A stretch of DNA of 64,000 nucleotides from DATCJY01 sp036562565. GTDB lineage: Bacteria; Bacteroidota; Bacteroidia; Flavobacteriales_D; Sanyastnellaceae. The notes below the pieces were generated by a model. The model was given only the letters and a program-made list of their open reading frames with translations, made no database searches and was not told the origin of the DNA. This document shows positions 54,073 through 61,399 of this stretch, piece by piece; position 1 is the stretch's first letter, and the number at the start of each line of letters is the position of its first letter. The stretch is taken from positions 17,720 through 81,719 of the forward strand of contig DATCJY010000018.1 in the NCBI GenBank assembly GCA_036562565.1, read 5' to 3'. A program made the position numbers and the translations under genes.

Positions 54073-54119
54073 TTTTCCACACCAATTCACAGCTTCACTT
54101 GTGAAAAATATGTGGATAG
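54073..54119. promoter_or_regulatory. Two DnaA-box-like sites upstream of dnaX
   Basis: TTTTCCACA at 54073-54081 and TGTGGATAG at 54111-54119 each differ from the DnaA box (TTATCCACA or its complement) by one base and face opposite directions. A TTCAC/GTGAA palindrome lies between them at 54094-54105. They could allow DnaA control of dnaX. Two matches are too few to claim an origin. Confidence 0.35.
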
Positions 54120-54127
54120 AATCTTCG

Positions 54128-54157
54128 TTGAAACCGCGATGGTACTATCCATCTTTG
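54128..54157 (+). promoter_or_regulatory. dnaX promoter
   Basis: TTG at 54128-54130, 19 bases, then CATCTTTG at 54150-54157, one mismatch from TAnnTTTG. The ATG at 54165 is 7 bases further on, so the mRNA should have a very short leader. Confidence 0.6.
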
Positions 54158-54164
54158 CGCTGTT

Positions 54165-55895
54165 ATGGCAGAAAATTTCATTGTATCGGCAAGAAAATAC
54201 AGACCCGACACTTGGGAAAGTGTTGTGGGGCAGAAGCACATTACTTCTACCCTTCAGAATGCCATAGCCAATGACCAAATAGCACAGGCGTATCTCTTTA
54301 CAGGGCCACGTGGTGTGGGAAAAACCACCTGTGCGCGCTTGTTCGCCAAAGCCGTGAACAACAGCATTGGCACCGATATGGATGAATTGCAGTTCAACAT
54401 CTTTGAACTCGATGCCGCATCCAACAACTCCGTAGATGACATCCGTGGCATTGTGGACAGTGTGCGTATCCCTCCACAAGTGGGCAAATACAAAGTCTAT
54501 ATCATTGACGAGGTGCACATGTTGTCACAAGCCGCCTTCAACGCATTCCTCAAAACATTGGAAGAACCACCTGCCCACGCAGTGTTCATCCTTGCTACCA
54601 CGGAGAAACATAAGATTCTTCCTACCATCTTGAGCCGTTGTCAAATCTTTGACTTCAACCGCATCAAGATAAAAGACATGACAGAACACCTCGCTTATGT
54701 GGCTTCTCAAGAAGGCATTACAGCTGAAATGGATGCTCTGCATGTAATAGCCCAGAAAGCCGATGGTGCAATGCGTGACGCGCTCTCCATCTTTGACCAA
54801 GTTGTTGCTTTCTGTGGTAGAAACCTTACTTACAAAGACGTTATTCAGAACCTCAACGTTCTCGATTACGACTACTACTTCCGCCTCACCGATATCATCC
54901 TGCAAGAAGACATTGCTGGTGCACTGGTATTGTTTGATGAGGTGCTCAACAAAGGTTTTGACGGCCATCACTTCATTACCGGATTGGGAGGTCATTTCCG
55001 CAATTTGTTAGTGAGCAAAGACCCTCAAACCGTTTCATTGCTTGAGGTGAGTGAGAGCGTGGCCGAGCGCTACAAGAGCCAGGCCGCTGCTGCCGATATC
55101 CGCTTACTCATTGAAGGACTCAACCTCATCAACGAATGCGATACGCAATACCGAGCCAGTAAACACCAACGATTGTTGGTGGAACTCACCCTCATGAAAT
55201 TGGCTAGCATTCTCTACAACTTCAGAGAAGGCGAAAAAAAAAAATTTAAACTAAAGCCGTTCCGCGCAAGAGACAATCAAGCATCCGTTGCACCAGTAAG
55301 ACCGACAGCTCCTACAGCTCCTCCTACACCTGTTACACCTTCTCCGGTTATCACAGATAAACAAGGTGTTTCTGTTGCCGCTCCTGCCACTCCCAAATTG
55401 GGCAAGATAGATTTGATACGCAAATCATCCGCGTCCATCAGTTACAAGAGTGTGATGCAGCGCAATAGCCAGACGCAAAGCTCATTGTTTGCAGAAGCGG
55501 AAGTTGAACAAAAAGAAAAACCAACACGCGATTACACCGAAGGCGAAATCGTGGAAGCTTGGCGCATCTATGCGACTGAACACCTCAATCACAATAAACA
55601 ACTACAGAGTGCTTTTCAAGTGGCTCAAATTGAGTTAAGGGAAAACAACATCCTCGTTGCCTCCTTCCCGAGTGAGTCCACACAAATGTATTTTGACGAA
55701 AACCGGTCGGCTTTTGCAGAATACATGCGCAATCACCACGATATCCGCGGTCTGGAAATCCAAACCAAAATCCTAAAACAGGACGAAATCAAATCGACCT
55801 ACAAAACAAACAAGCAACGTTTCGATGAACTGGTGGCCAAATACCCTGCACTCGAAACGGCTCGTAAGCGTTTTAACCTTCAGGTGGATTTCTAA
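54165..55895 (+). CDS. dnaX: DNA polymerase III subunit gamma/tau DnaX
   Basis: A 576-residue AAA+ clamp-loader subunit. Walker A GPRGVGKTT at 47-55, Walker B IIDEVHML at 113-120, sensor 1 LATTEKHK at 143-150, arginine-finger motif SRC at 157-159. Residues about 1-360 are domains I-III. A Pro/Thr-rich linker follows, and the tau C-terminus should bind the polymerase. Two oddities: the zinc-binding Cys set normally between Walker A and Walker B is absent (AKAVNNSIGTDMDEL in its place), and an 11-A run at 55234-55244 is followed at once by stops in both other frames, predicting a gamma-like short product of about 361 residues. Confidence 0.95.
   Translation: MAENFIVSARKYRPDTWESVVGQKHITSTLQNAIANDQIAQAYLFTGPRGVGKTTCARLFAKAVNNSIGTDMDELQFNIFELDAASNNSVDDIRGIVDSVRIPPQVGKYKVYIIDEVHMLSQAAFNAFLKTLEEPPAHAVFILATTEKHKILPTILSRCQIFDFNRIKIKDMTEHLAYVASQEGITAEMDALHVIAQKADGAMRDALSIFDQVVAFCGRNLTYKDVIQNLNVLDYDYYFRLTDIILQEDIAGALVLFDEVLNKGFDGHHFITGLGGHFRNLLVSKDPQTVSLLEVSESVAERYKSQAAAADIRLLIEGLNLINECDTQYRASKHQRLLVELTLMKLASILYNFREGEKKKFKLKPFRARDNQASVAPVRPTAPTAPPTPVTPSPVITDKQGVSVAAPATPKLGKIDLIRKSSASISYKSVMQRNSQTQSSLFAEAEVEQKEKPTRDYTEGEIVEAWRIYATEHLNHNKQLQSAFQVAQIELRENNILVASFPSESTQMYFDENRSAFAEYMRNHHDIRGLEIQTKILKQDEIKSTYKTNKQRFDELVAKYPALETARKRFNLQVDF
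55225..55254 (+). promoter_or_regulatory. dnaX: Probable programmed frameshift or slippage site in dnaX
   Basis: An SD-like AGAAGG at about 55226-55231 precedes eleven A residues at 55234-55244, read in frame as GAA AAA AAA AAA. A shift to -1 meets TAA at 55247-55249; a shift to +1 meets TAA at 55252-55254. Either would truncate DnaX right after domain III. Confidence 0.6.
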
Positions 55896-56011
55896 TCTTT
55901 CAATCCTTGTTTTCTTTGCATGGCGTGAAATGTGCATGACTGACTACAATCTTGCACGGTTTTCGCAATTGTAAAACAGGAAAACTATTTACGGGAATAG
56001 CACACTATATC

Positions 56012-58054
56012 ATGAGAAAATCACTCTCTCTCGTTGTCATCGCACTCTTTTCAACATGGAGCACCTTTGCTCAAGACCATTGTGATTACAAGCCAAGTTC
56101 GAAAGTTCAAAAGCTGCTTGACAACAGTTTTGATTCAAAAAAATACAAGACCGAAGAACGAATAGCTTTCCTTGAAAAAGCCATCGATGATAGTCCGGAA
56201 TGCTTGCCTTGCCTCAAGCGCTTAGGTGAAATCCAATTTCGGGTAGCAAAACGAGGGGGCTCCTTTAACCCGGCTCGCACAACATTGGAAAAACTCATTC
56301 AGCTCTGCCCTGAATATCACAGTGAGCCCTATTACATCCTTGGGGCCATCGCCTATGCTGACAGAGATTATATGAATGCAGAAATATATTTCGAAAAATT
56401 TCTGCGATTTCCTTCTGACGATCCTTCCAAGTTCGAAAAAAATTACGATAAAAGTTATGCTGAAGTTGAAGAAGCACTGAAAAGTGTAAAAGCCTACGCT
56501 GCGATTTATGCAGATAAGGATAAAATCAATTACAAGCCGGAAAAAGTCCTTGGTGTGTCATCCAGTGATGATGAGTATTTGCCAATGATTTCTCCCGATG
56601 GAGAGATTATGTTTTATACCCGCACGGTATACAAGCAAGCGAAAGGCGATTATACATCGAAGAAGTTTGAAGAATTCTCTTGGAGTAAACGTCCCGATAT
56701 CAATGCGCAATTTGACAAGGGTGAGCCACTTTCCAAACCATTTAACATGGGAACCAACTGCGGTGGAGCTACTATTTCTGTAGACAATCGCGAGCTTATA
56801 GTGGCTATGAAAAACCCGGTAAAAGAAAATCCCGAAAACATTGATTTGTTCTCTACGCGCTATGAAGTCTATACCACAGAAGATGGTAAGCGCGCTTATC
56901 GCTGGGGTGAACTTGTGAACTTGGGAGAAAATATCAATACACCATTGGGGTTTGAGGGACAACCTTCACTCAGTGGTGATGGTAAGACGTTGTTTTTCAC
57001 CGCTGTTCGTCCTGAATGTCAAAAGATGACCTCCGGTCCACTTGCCGGAGAGTATTCACACGATATTTTTTACTCCACAAAACAACCGGATGGCACCTGG
57101 TCCAAATGCAAGCCGCTTCCGGGGAACATCAATACCCCCGGCAATGAGAAGTCACCGTTTATGCACAGCGATAGTCACACCTTGTATTTTGCTAGTGATG
57201 GCCATATTGGTGTTGGTGGGTATGACATCTTTTATTGCAAAATGAATGAAGATGGCACCTTCAGCGATCCCGTAAACATTGGCTTCCCAATCAATACAGA
57301 AGCTGATGAGCTCGGTATTGTAGTCACAAGCGATGGTGAGTGGGCTTACTTTGGTGCAAGGAACTTCCAAGGCAACAAAGGATGGGATGTGTTCCAATTC
57401 CAATTACCTGAAAAAGCCAGACCCGAAAAAGTAATGATTTTGAAAGGTCAGGTAAATAAGAAAGACGGACAACCTGCCCAAAATGCGAAGGTTCAAATCA
57501 CTTACACAGAGTCTCAGGAAAAAGAAGAAATTGCCGTCAACGAAGACGATGGTACCTACGCAGCAGTGGTAAAAATGAAACGCGATGAAAATATCACCCT
57601 GAGTGTAGATGGTCCTGACCTTGCTTTCAACTCGCGATTGATTTTGAAAAAAGGCCAAGAGCTACCGGTAGTTACCAAAGTGAATATCGAAACAGCCACC
57701 ACTGAAGTGGGCAAACCATTTGTGATTAACGATATCTACTATGCTACCAACAAAGCAGATATTGAAGAGGATTCTAAAATCATCTTGGACGCATTTGCTG
57801 AATACCTCAAAAACAATCCGAAAATGGAAATTGAAATCTGCGGTCACACGGATGACGTTGGGGATGAAAAATCCAACCTCGCTCTTTCAACCGAGCGTGC
57901 CTATGAGGTAATGGCTTATTTGGCAGCACGTGGAGTTCCAGCCAAAAGGATGACTTACAAAGGATATGGTGAAAGCAAACCGATAGGTGACAATAGCACG
58001 GCCGAAGGACGCGCCAAAAACCGCAGAACCGAATTTATCATCAAGAAAATGTAG
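56012..58054 (+). CDS. OmpA-family protein with PorE-like architecture
   Basis: A 680-residue exported protein (MRKSLSLVVIALFSTWSTFAQ signal). Domains in order: TPR-like helices at about 25-170; a beta-propeller of PD40-type repeats at about 175-460 (ISPDGEIMFYTR, LSGDGKTLFFTA, HSDSHTLYFASDG); a carboxypeptidase-regulatory-like beta-sandwich at about 465-550 (LKGQVNKKDGQPAQNAKVQI); and a C-terminal OmpA peptidoglycan-binding domain (EICGHTDDVGDEKSNLALSTERA, with NRRTEF). This is the plan of PorE, the T9SS component that links to peptidoglycan, so it fits the T9SS cargo in this genome. Several paralogues with this plan exist in most Bacteroidota, so PorE itself is not proven. Start 56012 is chosen for its signal peptide. 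Confidence 0.75.
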   Translation: MRKSLSLVVIALFSTWSTFAQDHCDYKPSSKVQKLLDNSFDSKKYKTEERIAFLEKAIDDSPECLPCLKRLGEIQFRVAKRGGSFNPARTTLEKLIQLCPEYHSEPYYILGAIAYADRDYMNAEIYFEKFLRFPSDDPSKFEKNYDKSYAEVEEALKSVKAYAAIYADKDKINYKPEKVLGVSSSDDEYLPMISPDGEIMFYTRTVYKQAKGDYTSKKFEEFSWSKRPDINAQFDKGEPLSKPFNMGTNCGGATISVDNRELIVAMKNPVKENPENIDLFSTRYEVYTTEDGKRAYRWGELVNLGENINTPLGFEGQPSLSGDGKTLFFTAVRPECQKMTSGPLAGEYSHDIFYSTKQPDGTWSKCKPLPGNINTPGNEKSPFMHSDSHTLYFASDGHIGVGGYDIFYCKMNEDGTFSDPVNIGFPINTEADELGIVVTSDGEWAYFGARNFQGNKGWDVFQFQLPEKARPEKVMILKGQVNKKDGQPAQNAKVQITYTESQEKEEIAVNEDDGTYAAVVKMKRDENITLSVDGPDLAFNSRLILKKGQELPVVTKVNIETATTEVGKPFVINDIYYATNKADIEEDSKIILDAFAEYLKNNPKMEIEICGHTDDVGDEKSNLALSTERAYEVMAYLAARGVPAKRMTYKGYGESKPIGDNSTAEGRAKNRRTEFIIKKM

Positions 58055-58075
58055 TATCAATCCATATTTGCGACT

Positions 58076-58109
58076 ATAGCCGGCTCTAATCCACCGGCTA
58101 TTTTTTTTT
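58076..58109 (+). terminator. Terminator of the OmpA-family gene
   Basis: ATAGCCGG at 58076-58083 pairs with CCGGCTAT at 58094-58101, followed by nine T residues. Confidence 0.85.
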
Positions 58110-58112
58110 AAT

Positions 58113-58140
58113 AAAAAAGGGATTCATACGAACCCCTTTC
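58113..58140 (-). terminator. Terminator for the minus-strand response regulator
   Basis: AAAGGG with TTC at 58116-58125 pairs with GAA and CCCTTT at 58130-58139, one mismatch. On the minus strand a T run follows. It lies about 170 bases after the regulator's stop, with no other gene between. Confidence 0.6.
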
Positions 58141-58308
58141 TGTAAACCTGCAAGGAAAATTTTGAAACCAACGCAGTTTCCTGGAATTAAAAACTGCGCA
58201 ACCATTATTAAGACGGTGCCCTTTTTAAGGGGTTGCCACTTTTTTATAGATTTTTTTTGCCCCATTGCAAACCACCATCCAAAACACTGATTTACAGATA
58301 CATAAAAC

Positions 58309-59013
58309 TCATTTACGCGAAGTAAAGCGGTAACCTACCCCCCTTACGGAATGAAAAAAAATCGGATTTCGGCTATCTGGTTCGAAATATTTTCGGAAGG
58401 CCAATATGTAATTATCAATGGTGCGAGTATTCGGAAATACATCGTACCCCCATACCTTTTCCAGAATCTCTTCGCGGCTCACCACCTCACCATCGCGCTG
58501 TATCAGAAGTTTTAGCAACATAATCTCCTTCTTGGATACCTCTACATTATTACCGGATTTGTCTTGGATGGTATAGTTTAAAAAATTCACACTTCCATCT
58601 CCGATTCGGTATTCATTAATATCGGCAAGCGCTTGTCGCCCGTTGTCATGGCGCTGAATGAGCTTGGCAACACGCAATAAAAGTTCTTCCAAATCAAACG
58701 GCTTGGTGAGATAATCATCTGCTCCGAGTTTCAAACCTTCCACCCTATCGCGACCGGTGCTCTTGGCTGACAAAAACAATATTGGAGTTTTATTCCCTTC
58801 AAGCCTCACCGTCTGGCAGACTGCAAAACCATCCATGAGCGGAATCATCACATCCAAAATGGCCAAATCAAAAACTTGCGAACGGAATTTTTCAATGGCA
58901 GAATACCCATCAGCAACATGAACTACTTGGTATCCCTCCATTTCTAAATTGAGCTTGAGCATATACGCCAAGCTTTCTTCATCCTCTACTAAAAGAATTT
59001 TATACGTATCCAA
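58309..59013 (-). CDS. OmpR-family response regulator (orphan)
   Basis: A 234-residue regulator. The receiver domain has the acidic pair in LLVEDEESL, the phospho-acceptor Asp in DLAILDVMIPLMDG, and KPFD. The C-terminal winged helix has KEIMLLKLLIQRDGEVVSREEILEKVWG and RTIDNYILAFRKY, then VRGVGYRF. It should bind DNA after phosphorylation by a histidine kinase, but no kinase gene is adjacent. The start is taken as TTG 59013: a TAGCTTTG promoter box at 59040-59047 lies inside the longer frame to 59064, so the RNA would begin after that ATG. Confidence 0.85.
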   Translation of the reverse strand: MDTYKILLVEDEESLAYMLKLNLEMEGYQVVHVADGYSAIEKFRSQVFDLAILDVMIPLMDGFAVCQTVRLEGNKTPILFLSAKSTGRDRVEGLKLGADDYLTKPFDLEELLLRVAKLIQRHDNGRQALADINEYRIGDGSVNFLNYTIQDKSGNNVEVSKKEIMLLKLLIQRDGEVVSREEILEKVWGYDVFPNTRTIDNYILAFRKYFEPDSRNPIFFHSVRGVGYRFTSRK

Positions 59014-59039
59014 ATTTGTATGCTCTCTTATGCAAAGGC

Positions 59040-59047
59040 CAAAGCTA
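59040..59047 (-). promoter_or_regulatory. Promoter box of the response regulator gene
   Basis: On the minus strand TAGCTTTG matches TAnnTTTG exactly. It lies 26 bases before the TTG start at 59013 and inside the frame that could begin at 59064. Confidence 0.5.
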
Positions 59048-59098
59048 ATGGATTTTATTAGCACTCACGATGTACGCTCATACTGATGGCTCTTGAAT

Positions 59099-59106
59099 TA
59101 GCTTTG
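59099..59106 (+). promoter_or_regulatory. tgt promoter box
   Basis: TAGCTTTG, an exact TAnnTTTG match, 13 bases before the tgt ATG at 59120. It is identical to the box on the other strand at 59040-59047, so the two divergent genes share the same core element. No TTG -33 element was found. Confidence 0.5.
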
Positions 59107-59119
59107 CACCGCAATATTT

Positions 59120-60256
59120 ATGGCACTCACATTCGAATTACAACATACCGATAGCAAGAGCAACGCGCGCGCGGGAAAAATCACCACCGATCATGGTGTT
59201 ATCGAAACCCCTATTTTCATGCCTGTTGGTACAGCCGGCACGGTGAAAGCCATCACCCAGCAGGATTTGAAAAATGACACTCAAGCGCAAATTATTTTAG
59301 GTAATACCTACCACCTGTATTTGCGTCCGGGAACGGAAATCCTCAAAGCTGCAGGTGGTCTTCATAAATTTAATGGATGGGACCGCCCCATTCTAACGGA
59401 CAGCGGGGGTTATCAAGTTTACTCTCTAGCAGCCAACAGAAAAATTACATACGAAGGGGTAAAATTCCGTTCTCACATCAACGGCTCGGCTCATCTTTTT
59501 ACTCCGGAAAATGTCATGGACATTCAGCGCATCATTGGTGCCGATATCATCATGGCGTTTGACGAATGTCCTCCATATCCTTGCGATAAACAATATGCCA
59601 AGAACTCACTGGCCATTACCAATCGCTGGCTGGATAGATGTTTCAATCGCATCAATGAAACAGAGCCGTTATATGGCCATCACCAAGCACTATTTCCCAT
59701 AGTGCAGGGCAGCGTTTACCACGATTTGCGAAAAGAAAGCGCTGAATACGTAGCATCCAAAAATGCAGAAGGAAATGCAATTGGAGGATTGAGTGTGGGC
59801 GAACCACATGAGCAGATGTATGAAATGACAGACCTCGTATGCAGCATTCTACCGAAAGACAAACCTCGCTACCTCATGGGAGTTGGAACTCCGGCCAATA
59901 TTCTGGAGTCCATCGCGCTCGGTGTAGATATGTTCGACTGTGTTATGCCAACACGCAATGCACGCAACGGTCAGCTGTTCACCTGGAACGGCATTATGAA
60001 CATGCGCAATAAAAAATGGGAAAACGATTTCTCACCACTTGATCCCGATGGTGAAAGCTATGTAGATTCGTTTTATACCAAAGCCTACGTGCGCCATTTA
60101 TTTGCAGCAGAAGAATTGCTTGCATTGCAAATTGCAACTGCACACAACTTAAATTTCTATTTGAGACTGGTGCGCAAAGCGCGTGAAAAAATCATCGAAG
60201 GAACATTTGCCGAATGGAAAAATGAAACAGTCAAAAAAATAACTCAACGACTGTAG
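59120..60256 (+). CDS. tgt: tRNA-guanine transglycosylase Tgt
   Basis: A 378-residue TIM-barrel enzyme that swaps guanine-34 for preQ1 in the queuosine pathway. Catalytic and substrate motifs: ILTDSGGYQVYSL (general acid Asp), AFDECPPYP, IGGLSVGEP and VDMFDCVMPTRNARNG (nucleophile Asp). The zinc site of E. coli Tgt (Cys-x-Cys-x-x-Cys after 'PLDP') is absent: this protein reads PLDPDGESYVDSFYTKAYVRH. This may be a lineage trait of Bacteroidota Tgt. The stop shares a base with the GTG of the permease gene. Confidence 0.93.
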   Translation: MALTFELQHTDSKSNARAGKITTDHGVIETPIFMPVGTAGTVKAITQQDLKNDTQAQIILGNTYHLYLRPGTEILKAAGGLHKFNGWDRPILTDSGGYQVYSLAANRKITYEGVKFRSHINGSAHLFTPENVMDIQRIIGADIIMAFDECPPYPCDKQYAKNSLAITNRWLDRCFNRINETEPLYGHHQALFPIVQGSVYHDLRKESAEYVASKNAEGNAIGGLSVGEPHEQMYEMTDLVCSILPKDKPRYLMGVGTPANILESIALGVDMFDCVMPTRNARNGQLFTWNGIMNMRNKKWENDFSPLDPDGESYVDSFYTKAYVRHLFAAEELLALQIATAHNLNFYLRLVRKAREKIIEGTFAEWKNETVKKITQRL

Positions 60257-61338
60257 TGCTGAAGATTTTAGACATATACATCATTAAAAAGTTCCTCGGA
60301 ACGTTCTTGTTCATGATTGGAGCTTTTGTGGTCATTGCTGTCATTTTTGACATCAGTGAAAACCTAGATGATTTTCTCAAAAGCGAAGCACGTTGGTATC
60401 AAATAGTAACCCATTACTACATCAACTTCTGCTTGTATTTCGGAACGTTGTTGAGTGCGTTCATCATCTTCCTTACAATTATTTGGTTTACGAGTAAACT
60501 CGCACAACAATCTGAAATCATTGCTATCCTTAGTGGAGGAATCAGCTATCGCAGATTGATTCGCCCGTACTTCATTGCTTCCGCGATATTGGTCGTTGTA
60601 ATGCTCTTCCTCAGCCACGTGATTGTTCCTCGTGCTAACCGCATCAAATATGACTTTGAAGTAGCTTACTTAAAGGCACCACTTACAGTAGAAGATCGTT
60701 ATGTTCACCGCGAGATAGAACCCGGAACAATTGCATACTTCTACTCTTATCGACCCGCTACCAATACAGGTGAAAATTTTTCATTGGAAAATTGGGAAAA
60801 CGGCAAGCTCAAAAAGAAAATCATGGCCACCCATGCACAATACGATATGAAAGAAAAGACATGGGCCATTCATAACGCACAAATCAGAACATTCATCGAT
60901 GATTCCACAGAAGTACTGGAAATCAGGGAACGCATCGATACGACATTAAAACTAGACGAGCAAGATTTCGCATTGCGTGCTGAAATAGCAAGCGCTATGA
61001 CTTGGTCTGAACTCAATGAGTTCATCGAAGATCAAAAACTTGGAGGATCCGGTCGTGTGGCTCAGTTTGAAGTAGAAAAATATAACCGTACTGCCAGTCC
61101 ATTCTCCGTTTTTGTACTTACGCTTATCGGAGTCTCCATTGCATCCCGCAAACAACGAGGCGGAATAGGGCTGCATCTTATGCTGGCCGTGGTCATCGGC
61201 TTTGTGTTCATATTCATTTCACGGATGACCACCGTAAGTGCTATGAATCTAGGTTTTCCTGCATACCTAGCCGTGTGGGTCCCCAATGTCCTTTTCACTT
61301 TATTGGGAATATTCCTATACACCCGAGCACAAAAATAA
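60256..61338 (+). CDS. LptF/LptG-family permease (LPS export)
   Basis: A 360-residue membrane protein with three N-terminal helices, a periplasmic jellyroll (about 130-260) and three C-terminal helices, as in LptF and LptG. The N-terminus MLKILDIYIIKKFLGTFLFM and the segment TSKLAQQSEIIAILSGGISYRRLIRP are diagnostic. It is part of the ABC transporter that moves LPS from inner membrane to the periplasmic bridge with LptB and LptC. Start GTG 60256 overlaps the tgt stop by one base, giving translational coupling. Only one permease gene is here, so its partner is elsewhere. LptG is slightly more likely than LptF, but I cannot be sure. Confidence 0.88.
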   Translation: MLKILDIYIIKKFLGTFLFMIGAFVVIAVIFDISENLDDFLKSEARWYQIVTHYYINFCLYFGTLLSAFIIFLTIIWFTSKLAQQSEIIAILSGGISYRRLIRPYFIASAILVVVMLFLSHVIVPRANRIKYDFEVAYLKAPLTVEDRYVHREIEPGTIAYFYSYRPATNTGENFSLENWENGKLKKKIMATHAQYDMKEKTWAIHNAQIRTFIDDSTEVLEIRERIDTTLKLDEQDFALRAEIASAMTWSELNEFIEDQKLGGSGRVAQFEVEKYNRTASPFSVFVLTLIGVSIASRKQRGGIGLHLMLAVVIGFVFIFISRMTTVSAMNLGFPAYLAVWVPNVLFTLLGIFLYTRAQK

Positions 61339-61399
61339 TTGGGTGTAATAGTACGTTACTCCATATGTAGTCAGCACACAGCTGATTCTACAGATTGTT

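Noticed and set aside
54049..54164. Replication origin upstream of dnaX
   Set aside because: Only two imperfect DnaA-like boxes, no A/T-rich unwinding element cluster and no dnaA, dnaN or rpmH nearby.
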